From assembly GCF_019331715.1 (NCBI RefSeq), contig NZ_JAHBBG010000009.1, positions 1 through 64,000 on the forward strand: 64,000 bases of DNA, written 5' to 3'. A program made the translations under genes and the position numbers. Shown piece after piece: positions 1 through 6,846 of this stretch. The first letter of the stretch is position 1; each line of letters starts with the position of its first letter. The notes below the pieces were generated by a model. That model ran no database searches. It worked only from the letters and a program-made list of their open reading frames with translations, and was not told the origin of the DNA. This stretch comes from Bifidobacterium simiiventris (lineage in GTDB: Bacteria; Actinomycetota; Actinomycetes; Actinomycetales; Bifidobacteriaceae).

Positions 1-58
1 CCGGATCGCGGGCGTCGAACCGGAAGACGACGAAACCCCACAAGCCGACGCGGACTAG
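1..58 (+). CDS. C-terminal tail of an unidentified gene (partial)
   Basis: An open frame enters from the left edge (frame starting at base 2) and ends at a TAG at 56-58. The visible residues, about 18, are acidic at the end (EPEDDETPQADAD). Nothing in them identifies a family. Because it precedes a foreign-looking efflux gene and an integrase, it may belong to the same integrated element, but that is inference. Only the sequence to the left can settle its identity. Confidence 0.45.
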   Translation, partial: RIAGVEPEDDETPQADAD

Positions 59-102
59 GATTTCACGCTCACCACAGGTGAGGCACCACTCCGGATTACG
101 CG

Positions 103-118
103 CTCATTTTCAAATGAG
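103..118 (+). terminator. small hairpin upstream of the MFS gene
   Basis: CTCATTT (103-109) and AAATGAG (112-118) form a 7-bp stem with a 2-base loop. No clear T tract follows, so termination is uncertain. The in-frame stop at 115-117 that bounds the MFS frame lies inside this hairpin. It may simply mark the junction between two unrelated DNA segments. Confidence 0.3.
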
Positions 119-192
119 GCACCTCGGCTAAAAATTCAAAGGCATATTCTGTCTACCTGCTGTTCCGATTTGTCTGTTCCCTGGCGGTTTCT

Positions 193-1341
193 ATGTCCAC
201 AGTGCTTTCCATCGTGTACCACCTGGAGGTGGTGCAGCTGGATGCTTTCCAGCTTGTCCTGGTAGGGACGGTTCTGGAGACCTCCTGCTTTCTGTTCGAG
301 ATGCCCACCGGTGTGGTGGCGGATTTGTATAGCCGTCGGCGCTCGGTGCTGATTGGAATGTTCCTCTACGGCCTGGGCTTTCTGATGGAGGGTGCGCTAC
401 CGTGGTTCGCGCCGGTTCTGCTGGCCCAGGTTGTCTGGGGTTGCGGTGATACCTTCATCACCGGCGCTCTGGAGGCGTGGATTGCCTCGGAGGAAGAGGA
501 CAAACCCATAGACAAGGTGTTCCTGCGGGGCAGTCAAATGGGGCAAATCGGCGGCGTTCTGGGCGTGGTGCTGGGCACACTGCTGGGAAACATAAACCTG
601 CAAATGCCTATCATCTTGGGGGGCAGTTTGTGCTTGTTGTTGGGGCTGGTGATGGTTCGCATCATGCCAGAAACCAACTTCTCCCCTGCTATTGAGGAAC
701 GGCAGGGCTTGCTTAAAGACTTTGTCTGCCTGTTCAAGCTCAACCTGGGCTTTGTGAAAGGCGCACCTGTGTTGCTGGCGCTCTTAGCAATCACACTATG
801 CGGGGGACTTGCCAGTGAAGGCTTTGACCGGCTCTCCACCGCTCATTTTCTGGATGACACGGTAATACCCGTTATCGGGCCGCTGAACAGCGTCACTTGG
901 TTCGGTGTTATCAGTCTTATCGGCAGCGGCTTAGGTATTCTGGCTTCTCAGTTGCTCATCGCCCGCATGGAGAAAAAAGGGACTGTCAGCCGAACCAGTG
1001 TGGCCATGTCCACCAGCGCCGGGTATATCCTGTGCCTGGTTCTCTTCGCGGTGGGGCGGAGCTTTTGGTTCATGTTGTTGGTGTTCCTGCTGGCGGGGCT
1101 TATGCGCACCATCAAGGAGCCTGTGCTGGCCGCCTGGATGAACGACCAAGTGGATGAGAAAATGCGCGCCACAGTCTTTTCCACCAGCGGACAGCTGGAC
1201 TCTTTCGGGCAGATCATCGGCGGGCCTATTGTGGGGCTGGTAGCCCAGCAGGTGTCCATACCCTGGGGGCTGGTCTGTACCGCTTTCCTGCTGTTGCCCG
1301 CGCTGTTCTTAGTGCCGGTGGCGGGAAAGAAGCGGGATTGA
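193..1341 (+). CDS. MFS efflux transporter, start codon apparently lost
   Basis: The 382 residues from the ATG at 193 form about eleven hydrophobic segments of a major facilitator protein. The cytoplasmic loop 2-3 motif is present (GVVADLYSRRRS). Family members export drugs or metabolites across the cytoplasmic membrane by proton antiport. The frame stays open back to 118, and the translated stretch (KAYSVYLLFRFV and onward) looks like the genuine first membrane helix. Yet no ATG, GTG or TTG lies between the stop at 115-117 and the ATG at 193, and there is no ribosome binding site before 193. The native start therefore seems to have been removed at a recombination junction near 128-130. Starting at 193 would lose half of helix 1. 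Base composition is lower in G+C than the neighbours, suggesting transfer, possibly from a Firmicute. The substrate cannot be assigned. Confidence 0.75.
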   Translation: MSTVLSIVYHLEVVQLDAFQLVLVGTVLETSCFLFEMPTGVVADLYSRRRSVLIGMFLYGLGFLMEGALPWFAPVLLAQVVWGCGDTFITGALEAWIASEEEDKPIDKVFLRGSQMGQIGGVLGVVLGTLLGNINLQMPIILGGSLCLLLGLVMVRIMPETNFSPAIEERQGLLKDFVCLFKLNLGFVKGAPVLLALLAITLCGGLASEGFDRLSTAHFLDDTVIPVIGPLNSVTWFGVISLIGSGLGILASQLLIARMEKKGTVSRTSVAMSTSAGYILCLVLFAVGRSFWFMLLVFLLAGLMRTIKEPVLAAWMNDQVDEKMRATVFSTSGQLDSFGQIIGGPIVGLVAQQVSIPWGLVCTAFLLLPALFLVPVAGKKRD

Positions 1342-1362
1342 TATGGCATAGTTAAGTTTACT

Positions 1363-1390
1363 GACGAGCGGGAGATTACTTCCGCTCGTC
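1363..1390 (+). terminator. rho-independent terminator after the MFS gene
   Basis: GACGAGCGG (1363-1371) pairs with CCGCTCGTC (1382-1390) around a short loop and is followed by TTCATTT. It sits about 20 bases past the MFS stop codon. The rest of the gap up to 1579 is AT-rich and I see no gene in it. Confidence 0.65.
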
Positions 1391-1579
1391 TTCATTTAGT
1401 AGCGCAAAATTTGAGGACTCTTTATTTCCTTATTCGGTATAGCGGAGGCGGCTGTCAATTCGACATAATTTTCTTGTGATACTTTACCGTACATGAGCAT
1501 TGACTCACGGCATATTGGGTGCTCTTCCAACTGTGTTTTGTTGGGTTTGGCAAACACTGTACCTATATCGATGTCTTAT

Positions 1580-2824
1580 TCATTGTGCTGTTTTGATGAA
1601 GTCTTCGGCGAGTTGGTTGACGATCTGGTTGCGATGCTGGGCGACGATGCGCTGGTAGTGCTTTATGGCGACCTTCTCGCTGACGTGGCCGAGTTCATCC
1701 ATGACCTCCCTCAGGGTGCCGCCCTTGAGCATGAGCAGGGTCGCATGGCTCGCTCTCAAGGATTGGAAGGTCAGATCGGGTCGGCCGGCTTTCTCCCTGG
1801 CTTTGCGGAACTGGGCTTCCAAAGTGGTCTGGCTCATCACCGAGGCTCGTCTGGGGCGGAAGACCATGGCTTCCTGGTCCGTCCATTCGCAGTGTCTGAG
1901 CAGATGGTCGTGAATCAGGGGAACGAGCCCGTCGGGGATGGGTACGGTGCGTCGGCTGGAGTCGGTCTTGGTCCTGGCGATGCGTGTCGAACCGCAATCC
2001 GTATAGCCCCTGTTGACGGAATGGCGCACGGTCAGGCGTTTGGCCTTCAGGTCGATGTCCTTGACCTGCAGGCCGCACAGCTCGCCGCAACGGAGGCCTC
2101 CGACGAGCGTGGCGAGTATCACCGCCAGTCTCGTGTAGTCGGGCATGTTCTCCGCGATCAGTTTGAGTTCCAGCGGCGTGACCGGCGGAACGTCCTCCCT
2201 GGCGGATCGCGGTGCGGGTGGTATGGGCAGAATGAACGGGTTATCACGGATCAGCGGCGGGGAGCCGTCCATGCCCATCTTCGTGGCGCTGGCGAACGCC
2301 GCCTTCAGACGCATGCATGAGCGACGGAACGCCCATTGCCCCTCGGGGTGCGGCGCATCGTACCAGCGTTTGATGTCCTTCGGCGTGATCTCGGTCAGGA
2401 GCTTGCCCTTGAAGCCCGGCATGAAGTGCGCGATGTCGAGATACAGGTTCCGGCGCGTGCCGCCGGCTATCCTCTCGCCGTTCGGCAGCCGGTATCCCTC
2501 CGCCCACCGGGCCACGTAATCCTCGAACGAGATAAGGCTCGCGCGCTTCCTGCGACGGCGTTCGGACGGATGGACCCATTCCTGGATGTTCTTGCGGTCC
2601 AGTTCCACCAGATGCCGTTCCTTTTCGAGCCACTGATGCGCCTCATGCTCCATGTCCGGCTTGAACTGACGCTGGACCTTCTTGCCCGGGCGCTTCGGGT
2701 CCGGGTAGCGCACCTGCCAGGCGATGAGATTGCCCGCGGCGTCGTAGCGCGGCGTCACGGTGCCGAACCTGCTCCGCCGCTCCGGCGACGGCCCCATACT
2801 GTCCTTCTTCGTCCTTGCGGACAT
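1580..2824 (-). CDS. Tyrosine recombinase / phage-type integrase
   Basis: The 414-residue protein is a site-specific recombinase that would integrate and excise the element on the left side of the window. An N-terminal arm-binding region (about residues 20-90) and a SAM-like core-binding domain (about 100-200) precede the catalytic domain (about 215-400). Visible active-site residues are Arg245 (GGLRCGE), Arg357 and His360 (SLRASHA), His380 (LGHVSEK) and the nucleophile Tyr390 (KHYQRI). The first His of the usual HxxR box is Gln354. I chose the ATG at 2824 because AAGGAG lies just upstream; the frame is open further up but has no ribosome binding site there. Tandem repeats typical of integrase arm sites lie upstream at 2878-2955. 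It is convergent with the MFS gene. Confidence 0.93.
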   Translation of the reverse strand: MSARTKKDSMGPSPERRSRFGTVTPRYDAAGNLIAWQVRYPDPKRPGKKVQRQFKPDMEHEAHQWLEKERHLVELDRKNIQEWVHPSERRRRKRASLISFEDYVARWAEGYRLPNGERIAGGTRRNLYLDIAHFMPGFKGKLLTEITPKDIKRWYDAPHPEGQWAFRRSCMRLKAAFASATKMGMDGSPPLIRDNPFILPIPPAPRSAREDVPPVTPLELKLIAENMPDYTRLAVILATLVGGLRCGELCGLQVKDIDLKAKRLTVRHSVNRGYTDCGSTRIARTKTDSSRRTVPIPDGLVPLIHDHLLRHCEWTDQEAMVFRPRRASVMSQTTLEAQFRKAREKAGRPDLTFQSLRASHATLLMLKGGTLREVMDELGHVSEKVAIKHYQRIVAQHRNQIVNQLAEDFIKTAQ

Positions 2825-2877
2825 GATGATGCTCCTTGTGCTGAATCCAGGATCGATGGCACGCATAACGGCCTCGG

Positions 2878-2955
2878 AAAAATGCCACCAAAAATGCCAC
2901 CAAGTGGCCGAATGGGCTCTCGGCGAACCATTGCACCTAAAAATGCACCTACGGC
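2878..2955. repeat. Tandem arm-type repeats next to the integrase
   Basis: AAAAATGCCACC occurs twice head to tail (2878-2889 and 2890-2901). A related AAAAATGCACC follows at 2939-2949, and further CACC motifs lie nearby. Short direct repeats beside an integrase gene are typical integrase or excisionase arm-binding sites, which places the attachment region close by. The function is inferred from position and repetition only. Confidence 0.55.
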
Positions 2956-3089
2956 ACCTTAGGCATTGCAATCATTGGGGTTTAGGATGATTCGATCACT
3001 CGTCACAGGTCGTTTCGACCATCAGCCGCATGAAGATGACGCTAAGGAGCAACACCGCTCGCGTGTCTACCGGAAGGAAGCGGGAATCG

Positions 3090-3118
3090 TTGCTATACTT
3101 AAGATTCAGATTGATAAT
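3090..3118 (+). promoter_or_regulatory. sigma70-type promoter for a candidate small RNA
   Basis: TTGCTA (3090-3095) and GATAAT (3113-3118) are separated by 17 bases. The region is AT-rich compared with its surroundings. The predicted start is near 3124. No open reading frame with a ribosome binding site follows, but three hairpins do. Confidence 0.5.
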
Positions 3119-3123
3119 AAGTA

Positions 3124-3250
3124 AATATACATTTGAAGGATTTGCCGTTTGCGCTTGAGGCAATTGCCTTTCGTATCCCCCTCTCTGGGGGTACGATGGC
3201 TGACTGCCACGAAAAGCGCTGAAACTCAATGGTTTCGGCGCTTTTCTGTT
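3124..3250 (+). ncRNA. Candidate structured small RNA, unrecognised family
   Basis: About 125 bases lie between a good promoter and a strong terminator without a credible coding frame. Three hairpins follow one another. The first is GAGGC-AATT-GCCTT (3157-3170). The second is CGTA-T-CCCCC with GGGGGTACG (3172-3195), about nine pairs with a bulged T and a TCTCT loop. The third is the terminator stem at 3211-3246. I do not recognise it as tRNA, tmRNA, 6S, SRP RNA or RNase P RNA. It lies just outside the integrase, so it could be the integration target, since integrases often use the 3' ends of RNA genes. That role is inference. Confidence 0.4.
3211..3246 (+). terminator. strong terminator hairpin
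   Basis: GAAAAGCGC (3211-3219) pairs with GCGCTTTTC (3238-3246), continued by GAAAC with GTTTC, with one T-G wobble between the two blocks. The loop is six bases. The right arm supplies a run of four T followed by CTGTTTCTT. It would end the candidate RNA that starts near 3124. Confidence 0.7.
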
Positions 3251-3263
3251 TCTTGCCGGAAGC

Positions 3264-3285
3264 CGTTTTGGTACCGTTTTGGTAC
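3264..3285. repeat. Tandem 11-bp repeat
   Basis: CGTTTTGGTAC is present twice in direct tandem (3264-3274 and 3275-3285). It resembles in style, but not in sequence, the integrase-side repeats at 2878-2901. It may be an arm-type site of another, lost recombinase, or part of the attachment region. The stretch 3286-3358 shows nothing else. Confidence 0.4.
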
Positions 3286-3358
3286 CGTCCTGATGCATCC
3301 TGACTCTGTCGCCAAGTTATAGGGATGGGACTATGCCACCTCGATGGGCATCTGTACG

Positions 3359-3528
3359 GCGCAACAATTCCGGGAAATGAACGGCGCTTTCCGAGAATAG
3401 TTGCACTGGAACGTTGCCAGCGCAACTATTCTCGGACGAATGGGGTGTTTTCCGAGAAAAGTTGCACTGGCGCCGGCTTAGCGCAACTATTCCGGGAACA
3501 GTGGGCTGTTTTCCGAGAATAGTTGCGC
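3359..3528. repeat. Three tandem palindromic units (GCGCAACTATTC family)
   Basis: Three units of about 48 bases repeat at about 60-base intervals (3359-3405, 3420-3466, 3481-3528). Each has a left arm GCGCAACTATTCYCGGA and a right arm TCCGAGAATAGTTGC around a variable centre. The last unit ends 12 bases from the stop codon of the minus-strand oxidoreductase gene, so the cluster may also stop its transcription. Confidence 0.8.
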
Positions 3529-3539
3529 TAATAATCGGC

Positions 3540-4595
3540 TTACCCCTCGAACGGGTAACGCAGGCCCCACTTGCCACGCAGCACGTCCATCAGTTCCATG
3601 ATGCGCAACGTGTCGGAGTGCGGCATTTCGGCGCATTCGCCCAGTCCATCGAGAATCGCATTCGCCGCGGCCGCCACCTCGTATTCGTAACCGGTCAGCT
3701 GCTCCGGCACGTCGTAGTGCGCGAGAGGCAGATGATCCAGCCCGTACACGTCGACCGCCTCGACGTTGTTGATGTTCCGGCACACGATGTACCCGCGCTC
3801 GCCCCAGATATAGCCGCCGCGGTCGGACGCGGCCAGCATGGACGACTGCGCCGACGCCATCACGCCGTTCGCATAGTAGATCGTCGTGGCATTCTGCGCG
3901 TCCACGCCCGTCTCATACGGCATCATCGACGTCTCCACCCGGTCGATCGCCACGTCGCCATGCCCGCCCATCACCATGTCGATGAAGTTCAGCGGATACA
4001 CGCCGACGTCGAGCAGCGCACCGCCGGCCAGCGCCGGATCGGTCATACGAGCCTTGCCGGCCACCGGATAGCACAGGTTCGCCGCGATCGACTGCACCTC
4101 GCCGATCACGCCGGACGCCACCACGTCGTCGATGATCGCGCGCGACGGCATGTACCGCGTCCAGATCGCCTCCGTGCACAGCAGTCCCGTCTCGTCGGCC
4201 ACGGCCAGTAGGTCACGCGCCTGCGCCGTGTTCGCGGTGAACGATTTCTCCACCAGCACGTTTTTGCCCGCCCGCAGACACGCGATGCCCTGCTCGGCGT
4301 GCAGGCTGTGCGGCGTGGCGATGTACACGAGATCCACGTCCGGGTCGGCCAGCAGCTCGTCATAGGAGCCGTACGACACCGGGAACCCGTACTTGGCGGC
4401 GAACGCGGCGGCGCGCTCCCCGTCGCGGGCGGCCACCGCGTACGGCTCGACCAGCCCGGCATAGCGCGGGTCGGCGGCCATCTTCACCAGCGTCTCGGCC
4501 ATGTGGATCGCGATGCGGCCCGCGCCGAGAATCGCCACCTTCACCTTCAGTCCCTGCGCCTCGGCCTCGGCCCGGCGTCCGTTCAGTCGGCTCAT
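3540..4595 (-). CDS. Gfo/Idh/MocA family NAD(P)-dependent oxidoreductase
   Basis: The 351-residue protein begins its Rossmann fold at VKVAILGAGRIAIHMAETL (residues 17-36), and the family signature EKSFTAN is near residues 118-124, with the Lys expected in EKP-type motifs. Relatives oxidise or reduce hydroxyl groups of sugars, inositol or dihydrodiols in the cytoplasm. The C-terminal beta-sheet domain (about 130-340) binds substrate. The start has AAGGAGG eight bases upstream. It appears monocistronic, with palindromic repeats at its 3' end and divergent to vsr. The specific substrate cannot be read from the sequence, and no sugar operon adjoins it to help. Confidence 0.88.
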   Translation of the reverse strand: MSRLNGRRAEAEAQGLKVKVAILGAGRIAIHMAETLVKMAADPRYAGLVEPYAVAARDGERAAAFAAKYGFPVSYGSYDELLADPDVDLVYIATPHSLHAEQGIACLRAGKNVLVEKSFTANTAQARDLLAVADETGLLCTEAIWTRYMPSRAIIDDVVASGVIGEVQSIAANLCYPVAGKARMTDPALAGGALLDVGVYPLNFIDMVMGGHGDVAIDRVETSMMPYETGVDAQNATTIYYANGVMASAQSSMLAASDRGGYIWGERGYIVCRNINNVEAVDVYGLDHLPLAHYDVPEQLTGYEYEVAAAANAILDGLGECAEMPHSDTLRIMELMDVLRGKWGLRYPFEG

Positions 4596-4680
4596 CGTTC
4601 CTCCTTGAATCGTGTTGTTGCATGTGATGGAATCGCAAACAGTACCATTCTAGAATCCGCACGGGTAATAATGGAATCTC

Positions 4681-5454
4681 GTGAACAGTCAATCCAAGCG
4701 AACAGCCGGTCAGTCGTCCGATCGAACGGCCAAGCGTGCGCCCCGACAGTCCGGCCGATCCGGTTGGTCCGGTCGCGGCCGGTCCACCCAACCCGAACGG
4801 TACGAACGCGGCACGCGCAGCTACACCATGTCGCACATCCGCGGCAAGGACACGAAGATCGAGGTGCTCGTGCGCAGCTACCTGTTCCGCCACGGACTGC
4901 GCTTTCGCAAGAACGACAAACGCTACCCCGGCCATCCGGACGTCGTATTGCCGAAATACCGCACCATCGTGTTCGTCAACGGCTGTTTCTGGCACATGCA
5001 CGAGGGCTGTGCGAAGCATTCCATGCCCAAGTCGAACGTCGAATTCTGGAGTGCGAAGCTCGTGCGCAACCACGACCGCGACGTGCGGCAGCATGCCGAA
5101 CTGCGGGCGGCCGGCTGGAAGGTGATCGTCGTGTGGGAGTGCGAGCTGGCGAAACCGGTGCGCGAGGAGCGGTTGGCGCGGTTGGTGCGCGAGATTACGG
5201 GAGCGGCCGGCGGCGGGTCGACTGGTGATGCGGCTGGCGGCGGGTCTGCTGACGGCGATGTGACGGCGATGGATGACGGTGACGTGCCGCTTGGCGGAAC
5301 GACGGATGACGGCGATGCGACGGCCGGCAGCGGCGCGACGGCTGACGGCGTGGACGATTCGACCGATCCGCGGCCGTCGGAAACGGGCATAATCGGCACG
5401 ATCGACGCGCACGACACTAGAATCGGGAACGGAAACGAACGAAAGGAAGCGTGA
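4681..5454 (+). CDS. vsr: Very short patch repair (Vsr) endonuclease with long acidic tail
   Basis: The core (about residues 45-170) has the family pattern: SHIRGKDTKIE, RKNDKRYPGHPDVVLPKY, then FVNGCFWHMHEGC and GWKVIVVWECE. Vsr nicks DNA 5' of T in T:G mismatches made by deamination of 5-methylcytosine, starting very short patch repair. Known Vsr proteins are usually about 140-160 residues; this one is 257. An Arg/Ser-rich leader of about 48 residues precedes the core, and a Gly/Asp/Thr/Ala low-complexity tail of about 75 residues follows it. The start is a GTG without a strong ribosome binding site, so an internal start is possible. No cytosine methyltransferase gene adjoins it, although vsr normally accompanies one. 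The stop is one base from the start of the aminotransferase, so the two are probably co-transcribed. Confidence 0.88.
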   Translation: MNSQSKRTAGQSSDRTAKRAPRQSGRSGWSGRGRSTQPERYERGTRSYTMSHIRGKDTKIEVLVRSYLFRHGLRFRKNDKRYPGHPDVVLPKYRTIVFVNGCFWHMHEGCAKHSMPKSNVEFWSAKLVRNHDRDVRQHAELRAAGWKVIVVWECELAKPVREERLARLVREITGAAGGGSTGDAAGGGSADGDVTAMDDGDVPLGGTTDDGDATAGSGATADGVDDSTDPRPSETGIIGTIDAHDTRIGNGNERKEA

Positions 5455-5455
5455 T

Positions 5456-6643
5456 ATGGCAGACAGGCAGCCGGTGATGGCGCAGCGGGCGCGCGAGGCG
5501 CAGCCGTTCCGCGCGATGGTGTTCGGCGAGAAGGCCGACAATATGATCGCGAACGGCGTCGATGTGGTCAAGCTCAGCTTGGGGGAGCCGGACTTCGGTG
5601 CGCCGCCGGCCGTGCGCGAGGCGATGCGCGAGCAGTACGACGGCCGTCCGTTGCCGTACACCGCCGCGTTCGGTCTGCCGGAACTGCGCCGTGCGATCGC
5701 GGACTTCTACCGGACCAAACACGGCGTCGAGATCGACCCGAAGCGCATCGTGATCACGTCGGGCGGCTCGGCGGCGCTGCTGCTGGCGACCGCGCTGACC
5801 GTCGATCCGGGCGACGAGGTGATCATCGCCGACCCGTCGTACCCGTGCAACCGTGAGCTGGTGCGCTCGTTCGGCGGCACCGTGGTGGACGTGCCGACCG
5901 GCGCGGCGACCCGATTCCACCTGACACCGGAACTCGTGGACAGCGCGTGGAGCGAGCATACGAAGGCCGTGATGATCACGTCGCCGTCGAACCCGACCGG
6001 CACGACGATCGAATTCGACACGCTGAAGGCCGTGTGCGATCTGGCGCGTGAGCGTGGCGCGTGGCGCATCGTGGACGAGACGTATCTTGACCTAGCCGAC
6101 CGAGAGGCGGACGGCAGCGAGGTGCGGTCCGTGCTGCTCGCCGACCCGGATGCGATCGTATGCAACAGCTTCTCGAAGTTCTTCGGCATGACCGGCTGGC
6201 GGCTCGGCTGGGCCGTGATTCCGGAGAACACGATCGAGGCGGTGGACGACCTTGCCACGAACTTCTACCTGTGCGCGCACACGCCCACCCAGCATGCGGC
6301 CGTGGCGTGCTTCACGCCCGAAAGCCTTGCGGTATGCGAGGAGCGGCGGCAGGAGCTGCTGGCGCGTCGGCGCATCGTGGTCGACGGGCTGCGCGAGATC
6401 GGACTGCCGCTCGAGGTGGAGCCGAACGGCGCGTTCTACGCGTACTTCAACATCTCCTCGACCGGATTGGACGCGTGGACGTTCTGCGAACGTGCGCTGA
6501 ACGAGGCACATGTGGCGCTCACCCCGGGGCGTGATTTCGGGCCGGCCACGGCCGACACGCATGTGCGCCTGTCGTATGCGGCGTCGCGCGAGGCGCTCGC
6601 CGAGGGGCTGCGCCGGCTGGGCGAATTCGTCAAGACGCTGTAG
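5456..6643 (+). CDS. Class I/II pyridoxal-phosphate aminotransferase
   Basis: This 395-residue fold-type I aminotransferase probably transfers an amino group between an amino acid and a 2-oxo acid in the cytoplasm. The PLP lysine is in SNSFSKFFGMTGWRLGW-like context (NSFSKFFGMTG, about residue 239). The SNPTG motif that binds PLP is near residue 180 (SPSNPTGT), and an Arg that binds carboxylate lies near the C-terminus (HVRLSYA). The ATG at 5456 follows GAAAGGAAG, which lies inside the end of vsr. AspC-like and bifunctional aspartate/tyrosine enzymes are the nearest in style; the substrate is not determinable. An inverted repeat at 6663-6690 probably ends the transcript. Confidence 0.9.
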   Translation: MADRQPVMAQRAREAQPFRAMVFGEKADNMIANGVDVVKLSLGEPDFGAPPAVREAMREQYDGRPLPYTAAFGLPELRRAIADFYRTKHGVEIDPKRIVITSGGSAALLLATALTVDPGDEVIIADPSYPCNRELVRSFGGTVVDVPTGAATRFHLTPELVDSAWSEHTKAVMITSPSNPTGTTIEFDTLKAVCDLARERGAWRIVDETYLDLADREADGSEVRSVLLADPDAIVCNSFSKFFGMTGWRLGWAVIPENTIEAVDDLATNFYLCAHTPTQHAAVACFTPESLAVCEERRQELLARRRIVVDGLREIGLPLEVEPNGAFYAYFNISSTGLDAWTFCERALNEAHVALTPGRDFGPATADTHVRLSYAASREALAEGLRRLGEFVKTL

Positions 6644-6662
6644 CCGCTCGCATTAGGCGAAT

Positions 6663-6690
6663 CTTGGCTCCCTCAGCCGAGGGAGCCAAG
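6663..6690. terminator. Hairpin of the CTTGGCTCCCTC repeat family
   Basis: CTTGGCTCCCTC (6663-6674) and GAGGGAGCCAAG (6679-6690) pair perfectly over 12 bases with loop AGCC. It lies 20 bases after the aminotransferase stop. Related elements are at 27861-27912 and 57910-57960. Confidence 0.7.
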
Positions 6691-6710
6691 GCTCGCTGCG
6701 CTCGCATAGC

Positions 6711-6818
6711 GGCCGTAACTCAACAGTAGGACGCAGATCCTGTCGGGTTACGGCCGTTTTCGGGCATGAAAAAGGCCGTAACCCGACAGTAGACGTTCGC
6801 TACTGTTGAGTTACGGCC
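6711..6818. repeat. Nested palindrome of two mirrored hairpins
   Basis: Unit 1 (6711-6755) has arms GGCCGTAACTCAACAGTAG and CTGTCGGGTTACGGCC. Unit 2 (6774-6818) has arms GGCCGTAACCCGACAGTAG and CTACTGTTGAGTTACGGCC. The left arm of unit 1 is the exact complement of the right arm of unit 2, and the two inner arms also match. The 108 bases can therefore fold either as two hairpins or as one long stem. It separates the convergent aminotransferase and BASS transporter genes. Confidence 0.85.
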
Positions 6819-6846
6819 TCACGCATAAGGCTGCGGCGAGGAGAAC

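Noticed and set aside
193-2971. Complete prophage or conjugative element
   Set aside because: Only an integrase, an efflux gene and a gene tail are visible. The rest of any element lies left of the window.
3099-3425. Short minus-strand frames over the candidate RNA region
   Set aside because: They run through hairpins and repeat units with no ribosome binding site or similarity. The structures explain the region better.
3359-3528. CRISPR array
   Set aside because: The units are palindromic with variable centres inside the hairpin. There are no uniform spacers, only three units, and no cas genes.
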